Assembly: GCF_029892685.1 (NCBI RefSeq)
Contig: NZ_JARXVD010000013.1
Coordinates: 1-64,000 of the forward strand
Source of the DNA: Mycobacterium sp. OTB74
GTDB lineage: Bacteria; Actinomycetota; Actinomycetes; Mycobacteriales; Mycobacteriaceae
Length of the DNA stretch: 64,000 bases
Reading direction: 5' to 3'
In this document: positions 26,910 through 35,823 of the stretch, one piece after another
Layout: every line of letters starts with the position of its first letter
Position numbering within the stretch: position 1 is the first letter of the stretch
Program-made: the position numbers and the translations under genes
The notes under the pieces: generated by a model
Told to the model about the DNA's origin: nothing
Database searches by the model: none
What the model saw: the letters and a program-made list of their open reading frames with translations, nothing else

Positions 26910-28426
26910 GCCTCGCCTCCCCTGGCCGCCCCTTCGCGCGCCAGCGCGTCGGCCAGCGACCCGAGGCCCGCCGAGTTGGATGCCTTGACCAGCACGACGT
27001 CACCGGGCTGCAGCTCGGCACGCAGCACGTCCAGCGCGGCAGCGGCATCGGGAACAGGTGTCACTTCGCTGCCCCACGATCCTTCCATCACCGCGCCGTG
27101 ATGCATGGCGCCCATAGCTCTCCCCGTTCCGACGACGACAAGTCGTGACACATCTAAGCGCACGGCCAGTCGACCGATGCTGTCATGCTCGGTGATCGCG
27201 TCATCACCGAGTTCGGCCATCTCGCCGAGCACGGCCCAACTGCGGACCCGTGCACCGGATGCCCCGCCACCGGATTTGGCCATCCAGGCAAGAGCCTTGA
27301 GCCCGGCCCGCATCGAGTCCGGGTTGGCGTTGTACGCGTCGTTGACCACGACCACCCCGTCGGCGCGGGTGCTGACCTGCATCCGGTGCTTGGAGACGGG
27401 TCCGGCACCGGCCAGGGCGTCAGCCACCTGCGTCAGGCTGGCGCCGCACTCCAGGGCGACCGCGGCCGCACACAGCGCGTTGGAGACCTGATGGTCACCG
27501 TGCACCGCGAGGGCGACGTCGACCTGCCCGGTCGCGGTGTGCAGGGTGAAGCGCGGCCGCGCCAGTTCGTCGAGCGAGACCTCGCCGGCCCACACGTCGA
27601 CGTTTGAGCCCGGGTCCCGCGACACCCGCACCACCTGTGCAGCCGTCTGCTCCGCCATGGCGGCGACGGCACCGTCGTCGACATTGAGCACTACCACCCC
27701 GGACGACGGAACAGCTTGCGGCAGTTCAGATTTGGTTGCGGCGATGGCTTCGCGCGAGCCGAACTCGCCCAAATGAGCGGTGCCGACGTTGAGCACCACA
27801 CCGATCGACGGCGGCGCGATGGCGGCCAGCGCAGCGATGTTGCCTGGATGCCGTGCGGACATCTCCAGCACCAGGTAGGCGGTGTCGCGGGTGGCCCGCA
27901 GCACCGTCCACGGATGGCCCAGTTCGTTGTTGAACGAGCCCGGAGGCGCAATCACCTGGCCCAGCGGCGCCAGCACCGCGGCCAGCAGATCCTTGGTGGA
28001 GGTCTTGCCCGACGACCCCGTCACCCCGATGATCCGCAGCCCACCGGCCACCAATTCGTCGGCGACCGCACGGGCCAGTTTGCCGAGCGCGGCCAACACC
28101 GCCCCACCCGAGCCGTCGGTGTCGTGCTCCAACGCACCAGAAGATGAATCAACCTGTCCAGCAACGGGTTTCACCACAATCGCCGGAACACCTACCGGCC
28201 TGGCGGCCAACACCGCAGCGGCGCCTGCGGCCACTGCGCCGGCGGCGAAGTCATGACCGTCCGCCCGTGCGCCCGGCAGCGCCAGGAACAGCCCGCCGGG
28301 CGTCACGGCCCTCGAGTCGAACTCGACGGTGCCGGTCACCCGCGTCGTGGCGGCAGCCTCCGGAGTGATGTCACAGAGCTGCCCGCCGACGATGTCGGCG
28401 ATCTGGGCCAGGGTCAGGTCGATCAT
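26906..28426 (-). CDS. murF: MurF, D-Ala-D-Ala adding ligase
   Basis: 506 residues. N-terminal substrate domain (VEFDSRAVTPGGLFLALPG), ATP loop GSSGKTSTKD (about 137-146), middle motif LEMSARHPGNIAAL and C-terminal VVNDAYNANPDSM typical of MurF. It completes the UDP-MurNAc-pentapeptide used by MraY. Overlaps with murE upstream and mraY downstream (four bases each). Confidence 0.97.
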   Translation of the reverse strand: MIDLTLAQIADIVGGQLCDITPEAAATTRVTGTVEFDSRAVTPGGLFLALPGARADGHDFAAGAVAAGAAAVLAARPVGVPAIVVKPVAGQVDSSSGALEHDTDGSGGAVLAALGKLARAVADELVAGGLRIIGVTGSSGKTSTKDLLAAVLAPLGQVIAPPGSFNNELGHPWTVLRATRDTAYLVLEMSARHPGNIAALAAIAPPSIGVVLNVGTAHLGEFGSREAIAATKSELPQAVPSSGVVVLNVDDGAVAAMAEQTAAQVVRVSRDPGSNVDVWAGEVSLDELARPRFTLHTATGQVDVALAVHGDHQVSNALCAAAVALECGASLTQVADALAGAGPVSKHRMQVSTRADGVVVVNDAYNANPDSMRAGLKALAWMAKSGGGASGARVRSWAVLGEMAELGDDAITEHDSIGRLAVRLDVSRLVVVGTGRAMGAMHHGAVMEGSWGSEVTPVPDAAAALDVLRAELQPGDVVLVKASNSAGLGSLADALAREGAARGGEA

Positions 28427-29946
28427 GCGGATGACTCCAAAGCGTCTAGGGCAGCTGCCAATTCGTCACGGTCGTCGAACGGGCGGGTCTGCCCGGCTCG
28501 GGTCTGCCCTGACTCATGGCCCTTACCCGCGATCAACACGGTGTCGCCGGCCCGGGCCCACTGCACCGCATAGTCGATGGCCGCTCGCCGGTCACCGATC
28601 TCGACCACTTGCGCCGAACCTCCTGCCTGCGCCGCACCGGCCGCAATAGTGGCGCGGATCAGATCGGGATCCTCGTCGCGCGGGTTGTCATCGGTGATCA
28701 CCACCAGGTCGGCCAGTTCGGCGGCCACTCGTCCCATCGGTTCCCGTTTACCGGCGTCCCGGTTGCCCCCGGCACCGAACACCACCGCCAGCCGGCCGCT
28801 GGTCTGCGGCCGCAGCGTCTCCAGAACCGCTTGCAGCGCACCAGGTTTGTGAGCGTAGTCGACCAGCGCCAGAAAACGTTGGCCGCGGTCGACAGGCTGC
28901 AACCGGCCGGGCACCGCGGCGGTAGACAGCCCGGGCGCGGCCTGCTCGGGCGTTACCCCGACCGCATCGAGCAGCGCCGTAGCCAGCAGCGCGTTGGCGA
29001 CGTTGTAACCGCCGGGCAGGCCGATTCGCAGCCGATGCGGCGTGCCGTCGGGCCCTGTCGCGGTGAACTGCTGCCCACCACGGTCGGCGACGACGTCGCT
29101 GACAGTCCACGCCGCCGCACCACCGGTCGTGCTGACGGTCACCGGATCGACTGCCCGGCCGGCCATCTGGCGGCCCGCATCGTCGTCGACACAGATCACC
29201 GACACCGCCGCGTGAGTGGGCGAATCCGGCTCGAACAGCCGGGCTTTGGCATCGAAGTAGTCCGCCATGGTGGGGTGGAAGTCAAGGTGGTCACGGGACA
29301 GGTTGGTGAATCCGCCCGCCGCGTAGCGCACTGCGTCCACCCGGCCCAGCGTCAGCGCATGGCTGGACACCTCCATGACCACGGTGTCCACACCGCGCTC
29401 GACCATGGTGGCCAGTAGCGCCTGCAAGGCGGGCGCCTCAGGGGTGGTCAGCGAGCTGGGTAGGTCCCGGCCGTCGATGCGCAGTCCGACGGTGCCGATC
29501 AGCCCCGCGACGCGCCCGGCTGCTCGCAGCCCGGCCTCCACCAGATAGCTGGTGGTGGTCTTGCCCGAGGTGCCGGTGATCCCGACGACCTGTATCCGCT
29601 CGGACGGCCGGCCGTAGATCTCCGCGGCGACTTCACCCAGAACGGCACGGGGGTCCGGGTGTACCAACACCGGCACACTCACATCGAGCAGCTCCAGCCC
29701 AGCTGGGTCGGTCAACACCGCAACGGCTCCCGCCGCGATCCCGTCACCGGCGAAACTGGCACCGTGCACCGCCGCCCCCGGCAGCGCGGCGAACAACTCC
29801 CCGGACACCACGTCACTGCTGCTGAGCGTGACGCCGGTGAGCTGCAGGTCGGGAATGGACCGACCGAATGCCGCGGTGGCGCCGATGTGCGCGGCGACCG
29901 AGCCCAAGGCGGCCCCGACCGGCTCGGCAGGACGTAGAGACGCCAT
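28423..29946 (-). CDS. murE: MurE, meso-diaminopimelate ligase
   Basis: 507 residues. ATP loop GTSGKTTT (about 120-127), middle domain VVMEVSSHALTLGRVDAVRY, and the DNPRDEDP motif (about 418-425) that selects meso-diaminopimelate rather than lysine. This fits a DAP-type mycobacterial wall. The stop overlaps the murF ATG. About 83 bases separate it from pbpB; M. tuberculosis has extra genes (Rv2159c-Rv2162c) here that are absent. Confidence 0.97.
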   Translation of the reverse strand: MASLRPAEPVGAALGSVAAHIGATAAFGRSIPDLQLTGVTLSSSDVVSGELFAALPGAAVHGASFAGDGIAAGAVAVLTDPAGLELLDVSVPVLVHPDPRAVLGEVAAEIYGRPSERIQVVGITGTSGKTTTSYLVEAGLRAAGRVAGLIGTVGLRIDGRDLPSSLTTPEAPALQALLATMVERGVDTVVMEVSSHALTLGRVDAVRYAAGGFTNLSRDHLDFHPTMADYFDAKARLFEPDSPTHAAVSVICVDDDAGRQMAGRAVDPVTVSTTGGAAAWTVSDVVADRGGQQFTATGPDGTPHRLRIGLPGGYNVANALLATALLDAVGVTPEQAAPGLSTAAVPGRLQPVDRGQRFLALVDYAHKPGALQAVLETLRPQTSGRLAVVFGAGGNRDAGKREPMGRVAAELADLVVITDDNPRDEDPDLIRATIAAGAAQAGGSAQVVEIGDRRAAIDYAVQWARAGDTVLIAGKGHESGQTRAGQTRPFDDRDELAAALDALESSA

Positions 29947-30029
29947 CAGCGGGACGCAATCGGAGATGCGAATGGAGGCAAGGACATGGCCATGACACAG
30001 TACCGGCTCGAGCGGGGGCGCCCTGCCGG

Positions 30030-31955
30030 TCAGGTCGCCTGCAGCACCAGCGGTGCACCCGGGTCCGCCGACAGTGGCACGTTGTCGCGCTGCAACAACC
30101 AGGCCGCGATGTTGTGGAACAGCGGTGCCATCGAGTGCCCCGGCGAACCGTCCGGATTGCGCTGCGGGTTGTTGGCCATGATGCCGACGACGTAACGCGG
30201 ATCATCCGCCGGCGCCATGCCGGCGAAGGTGATCCAGTAGTGGTCCTCGTAGTAGCAGCCGCAGGCCGGGTTGATCTGCTGGGCGGTGCCGGTCTTGCCG
30301 GCGACCTGATAGCCCTCGACGGCGGCCGGCCAGCCGGTGCCCTGCTGAGTGCCGCGTGGGTCCTTCTGGACCACCGCGCGCAGCATGTTGCGTACCGTGC
30401 GGGCGGTCTCCGGCGAGACCACCTCAACGCCATCGGGGCGGGGCTGGTCGAGGTGGCTGCCATCGGCGGCGACGACGGACTTGACGATGCGCGGCGGAAT
30501 CCGGACACCGTCGTTGGCGATGGCCTGGTACATACCGGTCATCTGCAACAGCGTCATCGAAAGTCCCTGCCCGATGGGCAAGTTCGCAAATGAGCTGCCC
30601 GACCACTGATCGATGGGCGGCACCAGGCCGGAGCTCTCACCGGGCAGGCCCGAACCGGTGCGTTGCCCGAGGCCGAACTTCTTGAGCATGTCGGCGAAGC
30701 GCTCCGGACCGACTCGCTGCGCCAGCATCAGAGTGCCTATGTTGGAGGACTTTCCGAACACCCCGGTGGTGGTGTACGGCTCGGTGCCGTGGCCCCAGGC
30801 GTCGTGGATGGTGACGCCGCCCATGTTGAGGGTGCCGGGCACCTGCAACACCTCATCGGGGTTGGACAGCCCGAACTCGATGACGCTGGATGCGGTGATG
30901 ATCTTGTTCACCGACCCGGGCTCGAACGGCGAGGACACTGCCAGATTGCCCATCTGCTTGGCGTCCTGGCGACCGACATCCTGGGACGGGTCGAAGGTGT
31001 TGTCGTTCGACATGGCAAGAATCTCACCGGTTTTCGCGTCCAGCACCACCGCCGAGACGTCATGTGCACCGGACAAGTCCTTGGCTTGCTGCACCTGCTG
31101 CTGGACGTAGTACTGGATGTCGTTGTCCAGCGTCAGCTGGATGGTCGAACCGTTCATCGCGTCATGGCGATCGCGGTAACTGCCGGGGATGACCACGCCA
31201 TCGGAGCCCCGGTCGTAGGTGACCGAGCCGTCGGTGCCGGAAAGCTTCGCGTCGAATGCGTCTTCGAGGCCCAGCAGACCATGGCCGTCCCACGCGATGC
31301 CGCCGACGATGTTGGCGGCCAACGATCCGCCCGGATATTGCCGGATGTCCTGACGCTCGGCGCCGACCTCGGGGTACTTCTTGGTAATGGCGTCGGCGAC
31401 CGAGGGGTCCACCGCGCGGGCCAGGTAGACGAACGTGTCCTTGCCGCTGATCTTCTTCAGCACGGTCTGGGCGTCGGGCTTGTTGTTCAGCAGTCCGGCG
31501 ACGCCGACGGCGATCTCGTTCAGTCTCTTGTCGGGATCGGGCGCCTTGGCCGGCATCTTGGTTTTGGCGTCAGTGAGCTGCTGACGGATTCGCACCGGCT
31601 GGAACGTCAAGGCGCGGGCCTCGATGGTGAACGCCAGCTTGGCATTCTTGCGGTCGACGATGCTGCCGCGCACCGCCTTCTCCACGTCGGTGACCTTCAG
31701 CTGGCCGGCGGCCTCGGCCCGCAGACCGGCCGCTCGTGGGCCCTGCAGGCTGAACAGTTGTACCGCGGCGATCAACAGCACCACGATGATCACGATGTTG
31801 CCGACCCGGTGCCGGAAGGCGAATCCCCCGGTGCGGCTCAGCATGCTCACCGGCTCACGGATACGCCGTTCACTTGCCGAATGTGGTTGGTTGGCACGCG
31901 GTTTGGCCGTTGGGGGTCGGCGTCGCCGACCGTTGGCCGGGCCGGTGCCACTCAC
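30030..31955 (-). CDS. pbpB: PbpB (FtsI), septal class B penicillin-binding protein
   Basis: 641 residues. One membrane helix (about 49-70) after a basic cytoplasmic N-terminus, a pedestal domain with RGSIVDRKNAKLA, and the transpeptidase domain with active-site SVNK (about 343-346), SSN (about 405) and KTGT (about 553-556). It cross-links septal peptidoglycan and pairs with FtsW. The GTG overlaps the stop of the FtsL-like gene as GTGA. Confidence 0.97.
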   Translation of the reverse strand: MSGTGPANGRRRRPPTAKPRANQPHSASERRIREPVSMLSRTGGFAFRHRVGNIVIIVVLLIAAVQLFSLQGPRAAGLRAEAAGQLKVTDVEKAVRGSIVDRKNAKLAFTIEARALTFQPVRIRQQLTDAKTKMPAKAPDPDKRLNEIAVGVAGLLNNKPDAQTVLKKISGKDTFVYLARAVDPSVADAITKKYPEVGAERQDIRQYPGGSLAANIVGGIAWDGHGLLGLEDAFDAKLSGTDGSVTYDRGSDGVVIPGSYRDRHDAMNGSTIQLTLDNDIQYYVQQQVQQAKDLSGAHDVSAVVLDAKTGEILAMSNDNTFDPSQDVGRQDAKQMGNLAVSSPFEPGSVNKIITASSVIEFGLSNPDEVLQVPGTLNMGGVTIHDAWGHGTEPYTTTGVFGKSSNIGTLMLAQRVGPERFADMLKKFGLGQRTGSGLPGESSGLVPPIDQWSGSSFANLPIGQGLSMTLLQMTGMYQAIANDGVRIPPRIVKSVVAADGSHLDQPRPDGVEVVSPETARTVRNMLRAVVQKDPRGTQQGTGWPAAVEGYQVAGKTGTAQQINPACGCYYEDHYWITFAGMAPADDPRYVVGIMANNPQRNPDGSPGHSMAPLFHNIAAWLLQRDNVPLSADPGAPLVLQAT

Positions 31956-33175
31956 GCCGGCGCACCCGGTGCCGATTGCGCCAGCAACGGTGCCCAGATC
32001 GGCGCACCGGGAGTGACGACCGGCGGCGAAACCGGCCGGGGCGCAATCGGTGCCAGCTGTACCGGCGGCTGCGGGACGACCTGCTGAACCGGCGGCACGG
32101 CCTGAGGCACGGCTTGTGGAGCCGGCTGAGCGGGTGCGGCTTGTGGAGCGGCCTGGACGGGCACAGCGGCAGGGTCGGTCAGTTGTTGGGCAGCAGGGCC
32201 GGGTGGCGTGCCAACCCCTTGCGGCGCAACGGGAACCGCCTGTGGAGCAGGAACCTGGCCGGGTACCACCGCAGGAGCCGGAGCCATGGGATCCGGCGCC
32301 CGTACGCTCAACTCACGGGGATCAACGACCCGCGGCGCCGGCGGAGCGGGTGGTGCCGGCGGGGCCGGGTCGGCCAGCGGAGCGTTCAAAGGTGGTGGCG
32401 GAACACCTTGTGCCGGTTTGGGACTGCCGACCACTGTCCAGTTACCGCCCGGGTCCTGCACCAGGTGCGCGGTGTCGCGCGACGGGATCATCCCCAGGTT
32501 GCGGGCAGCATCAGCCAGCGCCGGGGCTGCCTGCGCCTCGAGCACATCGCGTTCCAGCGCCTCTTTCTGTTGTTGCAGAGCCTGATTGGTCTCCTTGGCG
32601 CGCCCCAGCGTGTAGGAGTTCTCCGCTGCAGAGGTCGACAGCCACAACGTGACGGCCAACCCCAGGGCGAGGGCGACGATGATGAGCACGACGAACGGGA
32701 CCCGTCCGAGCAGGCGCCGCGGGCTCAGATCGATCTCGGCGAGCCGCAGTAAAATCCTGTCCTGCAGCGAGGTGCGAACGACTTTGGGAGCCTTGGCCTT
32801 ACGAGCCTTGGCCCGAGCCTTGGCCTGAGACGCGCTCTTCGGCCGCGACGGTGCGCCCGTGGGCCGGGCGAACGGCGAGGTCTGAGGACCCGACCGCTGC
32901 GGCCGGGTGTCACTCTTACCGCGCTTGGCGCGGGTATCGGCCTTACCGCGCGCGGCGCGAGTGTCAGCCTTGGTACCGGCCTTCCCGTCGCGACCGGCAC
33001 CCCGCGCCGCCTCACGCTTGCCGTCCCGGGCTGTGGCGACGCTCCGCTTCCCACCCCGTTTGGCAATCTCGTTGTCGCGCAACGCAGTCTGCTTGCGGCC
33101 GTCGGTGCCGCCGCGGCCGGCCCGACCGTCCTGCCGGCTACTGCCACCGCGTACCGGTGCCGGTCGTCGTGCCAT
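31952..33175 (-). CDS. FtsL-like divisome protein with Pro-rich tail (Rv2164c-like)
   Basis: 407 residues. N-terminal 155 residues are very basic (Arg/Lys/Gly/Ala). One membrane helix (about 158-180) is followed by a short coiled coil (AKETNQALQQQKEALERDVLEAQ) and ARNLGMIPSRDTAHLV, the FtsL-type pattern. The last 160 residues are Pro/Ala/Gln/Val-rich and exported. In M. tuberculosis the counterpart Rv2164c is regarded as FtsL. The gene lies between rsmH and pbpB, the classic ftsL slot; ATG overlaps the rsmH TAA by one base. Confidence 0.85.
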   Translation of the reverse strand: MARRPAPVRGGSSRQDGRAGRGGTDGRKQTALRDNEIAKRGGKRSVATARDGKREAARGAGRDGKAGTKADTRAARGKADTRAKRGKSDTRPQRSGPQTSPFARPTGAPSRPKSASQAKARAKARKAKAPKVVRTSLQDRILLRLAEIDLSPRRLLGRVPFVVLIIVALALGLAVTLWLSTSAAENSYTLGRAKETNQALQQQKEALERDVLEAQAAPALADAARNLGMIPSRDTAHLVQDPGGNWTVVGSPKPAQGVPPPPLNAPLADPAPPAPPAPPAPRVVDPRELSVRAPDPMAPAPAVVPGQVPAPQAVPVAPQGVGTPPGPAAQQLTDPAAVPVQAAPQAAPAQPAPQAVPQAVPPVQQVVPQPPVQLAPIAPRPVSPPVVTPGAPIWAPLLAQSAPGAPA

Positions 33176-34338
33176 TATGCCCCTCCCCCTGTGGCAACTT
33201 TTTCCAAGGCGCGCAGGCGAACCGATGCGCTGCGCGGATTGAGTTCGAGTTCGTGTTCATCAGCCCGCTCGGCGCCGCGGGTCAACGACACAAAGGGTGG
33301 TTCGTGGCCGGGCAGTTCCATCGGCAAGCCCGCCGGGGTACGGGATGCGGTGGCATTGGTGAAGTAGCCCTTGATAATTCGGTCTTCCAGCGATTGGTAA
33401 GCCTCAACGGCAATCCGGCCACCGGGACGCAGGGCCTCCAACGCTGCGGGAATGGCAGCTCGCAAGCAGTCCAGCTCGCCGTTGACCTCGGTGCGCAGCG
33501 CCTGGAAAGTGCGCTTGGCCGGGTGTCCCCCGGTGCGACGGGCCGGCGCCGGGATAACGGCGTAGAGCAATTCGACCAGTTCACCGGTGGTGGTGAAGGG
33601 ACGACGAGCCCGCTCACGGACGACCGCGCCGGCGATCCGGGACGCGAACTTCTCTTCGCCGTACTCGCGTAGGACGCGGGTGAGTTCCCTGGCGTCGTAG
33701 GTGTTCAGGATGTCAGCCGCGGTGAGCCCGACGGACTGGTCCATCCGCATGTCCAGCGGAGCGTCCTGCGCGTAGGCGAACCCGCGGTCGGCCTGGTCCA
33801 GTTGCATCGAGGAAACCCCGAGGTCGAACAGGATGGCGTCCAATTCCCCTGGGCGGTAACCGGATTGGGTCAGCGCATCGTCGATCCCGTCGTAGCGGGT
33901 GTGCACCGGGCGAAACCGGTCGCCGAACGGGGCGAGCCGCCGGCCGGCAAGTTCGAGGGCGGTGAGGTCGCGGTCCAGGCCGATCAGGGTCAGGCCGGGG
34001 AACTGCGTCAGGAAGCGTTCGGAATGGCCACCGGCGCCCAAGGTCGCGTCGATCAGCACCGCACCGGCACCGTCAGGATTGCGCCGGGTCAGTGCCGGTG
34101 CGAGTAGTTGGACGCAGCGTTCGAGCATCACCGGGATGTGCGGCCGGCGATCGGTCAACGCGACACCCCCAATCGGCTTGTCCGGGTCCTGCCTGTCTGG
34201 ATCGAAGTGTGCGGCCCCTGCAACGAGGTCCCTGTCCGAAATCACGAACCTGACGTTGGGGAAGTACGCCAGGGTCGGTTCGGGCAGAGGCCACGCTGCA
34301 CGGGCCAGCAGGTCAGTGGGCGTTTCCGAGCGCTTCAT
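33175..34338 (-). CDS. rsmH: RsmH (MraW), 16S rRNA C1402 methyltransferase
   Basis: 387 residues from ATG 34338, overlapping mraZ by 26 bases; an in-frame start at 34398 would overlap much further. An N-terminal extension (WPLPEPTLAYFPNVRF) resembles the mycobacterial form. The SAM-binding motif is DATLGAGGHSERFL, followed by GLDRDLTAL and FDLGVSSMQLDQADRGFAY, with HPAKRTFQALR later. It N4-methylates a cytidine of the ribosomal P site. Confidence 0.94.
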   Translation of the reverse strand: MKRSETPTDLLARAAWPLPEPTLAYFPNVRFVISDRDLVAGAAHFDPDRQDPDKPIGGVALTDRRPHIPVMLERCVQLLAPALTRRNPDGAGAVLIDATLGAGGHSERFLTQFPGLTLIGLDRDLTALELAGRRLAPFGDRFRPVHTRYDGIDDALTQSGYRPGELDAILFDLGVSSMQLDQADRGFAYAQDAPLDMRMDQSVGLTAADILNTYDARELTRVLREYGEEKFASRIAGAVVRERARRPFTTTGELVELLYAVIPAPARRTGGHPAKRTFQALRTEVNGELDCLRAAIPAALEALRPGGRIAVEAYQSLEDRIIKGYFTNATASRTPAGLPMELPGHEPPFVSLTRGAERADEHELELNPRSASVRLRALEKVATGGGA

Positions 34339-34747
34339 CGCTGGCCGCGGAGAAGTTCTCTTCGTGAAGGTCTTGGTAGGACTGCCAGGCGCCGGCATCC
34401 CAGATTTCGAGGTAATCGACCGCGCCGATCACCACGCACTCTTTTGACAGGCTCCCGTAACGACGGTGGTCGGCAGACAGGGTGATACGGCCCTGAGCGT
34501 CGGGGAGCTGCTCGTCGGCCCCCGCAGCGAAGACGCGCAGGTCGGCGCGAGCGGCGGGATCGTTCCGCGGGGTGCTGGCCACCCGGCGTGCGATTTCGGC
34601 TTCGAACTCAGCCTTTGGGTACACGGCCAGGCTGTGATCTGGACTTTTGGCGACCATCACACCTCCTGCCAGTGCTTCGCGGAACTTGGCGGGCAGCGTC
34701 AGCCGCCCCTTGTCGTCGAGCTTCGGCGTGTAGGTGCCCAAAAACAT
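34313..34747 (-). CDS. mraZ: MraZ, dcw-cluster transcription regulator
   Basis: 144 residues from ATG 34747 with GGGAGGTGG just upstream. Two AbrB/MraZ half-domains: FLGTYTPKLDDKGRLTLPAKFRE and DAQGRITLSADHRRYG. MraZ forms a ring that binds repeated GTGGG-type boxes before its own gene and controls the division cluster. Three such boxes sit at 34791-34816. It starts the run mraZ-rsmH-ftsL-pbpB-murE-murF-mraY. Confidence 0.96.
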   Translation of the reverse strand: MFLGTYTPKLDDKGRLTLPAKFREALAGGVMVAKSPDHSLAVYPKAEFEAEIARRVASTPRNDPAARADLRVFAAGADEQLPDAQGRITLSADHRRYGSLSKECVVIGAVDYLEIWDAGAWQSYQDLHEENFSAASDEALGNAH

Positions 34748-34790
34748 CAGGCCACCTCCCGCCATTTCGGAACCTTGCCGCTCCGATGTC

Positions 34791-34816
34791 CGCCACTTTA
34801 CCCCACATTCCCCCAC
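34791..34816 (-). promoter_or_regulatory. MraZ operator: three GTGGGG-type boxes with 10-bp period
   Basis: On the minus strand GTGGGG occurs at 34816-34811 and 34806-34801, with GTGGCG at 34796-34791, each ten bases apart. This matches the known MraZ box design (TGGGN repeats with five-base spacers) and lies 44-69 bases before the mraZ ATG. Confidence 0.85.
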
Positions 34817-34954
34817 ATTGCTCCAACCCGTGGCGAAAAGTGACCTCAGCTGCCCCACCTACCCCAGAGATCTCAGAGAAAACAGCGCCGTCAGCGCGCT
34901 GTCGGACCCGAAGAGCCAAGAAAAAGTGCAGTTCACAAGCCAGAAGGCAGTGCG

Positions 34955-34970
34955 GTGGGGAATTGTGGGG
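34955..34970 (+). promoter_or_regulatory. Second pair of MraZ-like boxes in opposite orientation
   Basis: GTGGGG at 34955-34960 and 34965-34970 on the plus strand, again exactly ten bases apart. They face away from mraZ, 139 bases beyond the first array. Confidence 0.5.
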
Positions 34971-34994
34971 GCATTCGGCGCCCTCCCAATGGGG

Positions 34995-35023
34995 CGGCCG
35001 CCATCGCCGTCGCATGGCGGCCG
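34995..35023. repeat. Ten-bp perfect inverted repeat upstream of mraZ
   Basis: CGGCCGCCAT, nine bases, then ATGGCGGCCG. No T run on either side. It lies in the 376-base gap between mraZ and the DUF3040 gene, which holds no gene and otherwise contains the MraZ boxes and the terminator at 35071. Confidence 0.7.
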
Positions 35024-35061
35024 TGCGGGATGACCTCCGGCGTGTCGCCGTAAACAGTCTG

Positions 35062-35098
35062 AAAACAAAACAGGGGCAGCCCTATAGGGCTACCCCTG
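35062..35098 (-). terminator. Rho-independent terminator of the DUF3040 gene
   Basis: A 28-base near-palindrome (CAGGGG-c-AGCCC-TATA-GGGCT-a-CCCCTG) lies 25 bases after the DUF3040 stop and, on the minus strand, is followed by TTTTGTTTTC. This is a textbook intrinsic terminator, uncommon in mycobacteria, and insulates mraZ from upstream transcription. Confidence 0.85.
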
Positions 35099-35123
35099 CA
35101 TAAGAGCAGTGATCAGTCGCTGG

Positions 35124-35522
35124 TCATTCGTCGAAACGACGCCGAAACCGATCTTCCATGCGGGTGGTGAACGAACCGCCGCCCCTGGTCCGCTTGGACC
35201 GGTTGGCACCCACGGGCGGCGCAGCCTTGTCCTTGGCCAGCACCCGCGGGCCGGTCAGCGCGAACACGGCGCCGGCGAACATCACTACGAACCCGATCAC
35301 GCTGACGATGGGCAGCTGGTCGATCCACAGGACGCGGAATGCGATGCCAACCACCAACAGCGCCAGCCCGGCGACGAACAATGCCGTGCCCTGCAGCCGC
35401 CGCCGTGCCGACGGCGCGTGCAATGCACCGCCGCGGACACTCGACACGAACTTGGGGTCCTCGGCGTAGAGCGCGCTCTCGATCTGGTCGAGCATGCGCT
35501 GCTCATGATCGGAGAGTGGCAT
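35124..35522 (-). CDS. DUF3040 membrane protein (Rv2169c-like)
   Basis: 132 residues. The N-terminal MPLSDHEQRMLDQIESALYAEDPKF is the DUF3040 signature. Two membrane helices (about 45-65 and 70-90) follow, then a basic tail (RMEDRFRRRFDE). Function unknown; the family is actinobacterial and usually near the dcw cluster. A strong intrinsic terminator lies downstream, and three small hairpins lie just upstream of its start. Confidence 0.85.
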   Translation of the reverse strand: MPLSDHEQRMLDQIESALYAEDPKFVSSVRGGALHAPSARRRLQGTALFVAGLALLVVGIAFRVLWIDQLPIVSVIGFVVMFAGAVFALTGPRVLAKDKAAPPVGANRSKRTRGGGSFTTRMEDRFRRRFDE

Positions 35523-35544
35523 CCGTGCCTCCCGTTTGGCCCAG

Positions 35545-35611
35545 TGCCGCCGTGCGGCATCGTTTCTCGTGCCGCCGGTGCGGCATCGTCTTGCCCTGCC
35601 GCAGAGCGGCA
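35545..35611. repeat. Three spaced TGCCGC-GCGGCA hairpins
   Basis: TGCCGC-N3-GCGGCA at 35545-35559, TGCCGC-N4-GCGGCA at 35570-35585 and TGCCGC-N3-GCGGCA at 35597-35611. Centres are about 26 bases apart, and the first two sit in a longer direct repeat. They fill the start of the 301-base gap between the divergent DUF3040 and acetyltransferase genes. The rest of the gap shows no gene. Confidence 0.8.
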
Positions 35612-35823
35612 GTTGTTCACAATCGCATGCACCCGCCGGTCACGGGCACCTAACAGTCATGATACGAGGTCATACAGACCCGTACCACATTGTTCGCAAC
35701 TCCCGGATTGTAAGACTGGGCCAAGTACCCCCTAAACCCCGGATCTCCTCACCCCGAACGCATCCCGGGGCCATATCCTCTGGACGGACCTGGTCGGCCC
35801 CGCGCACCGAAAGGCACTACATC

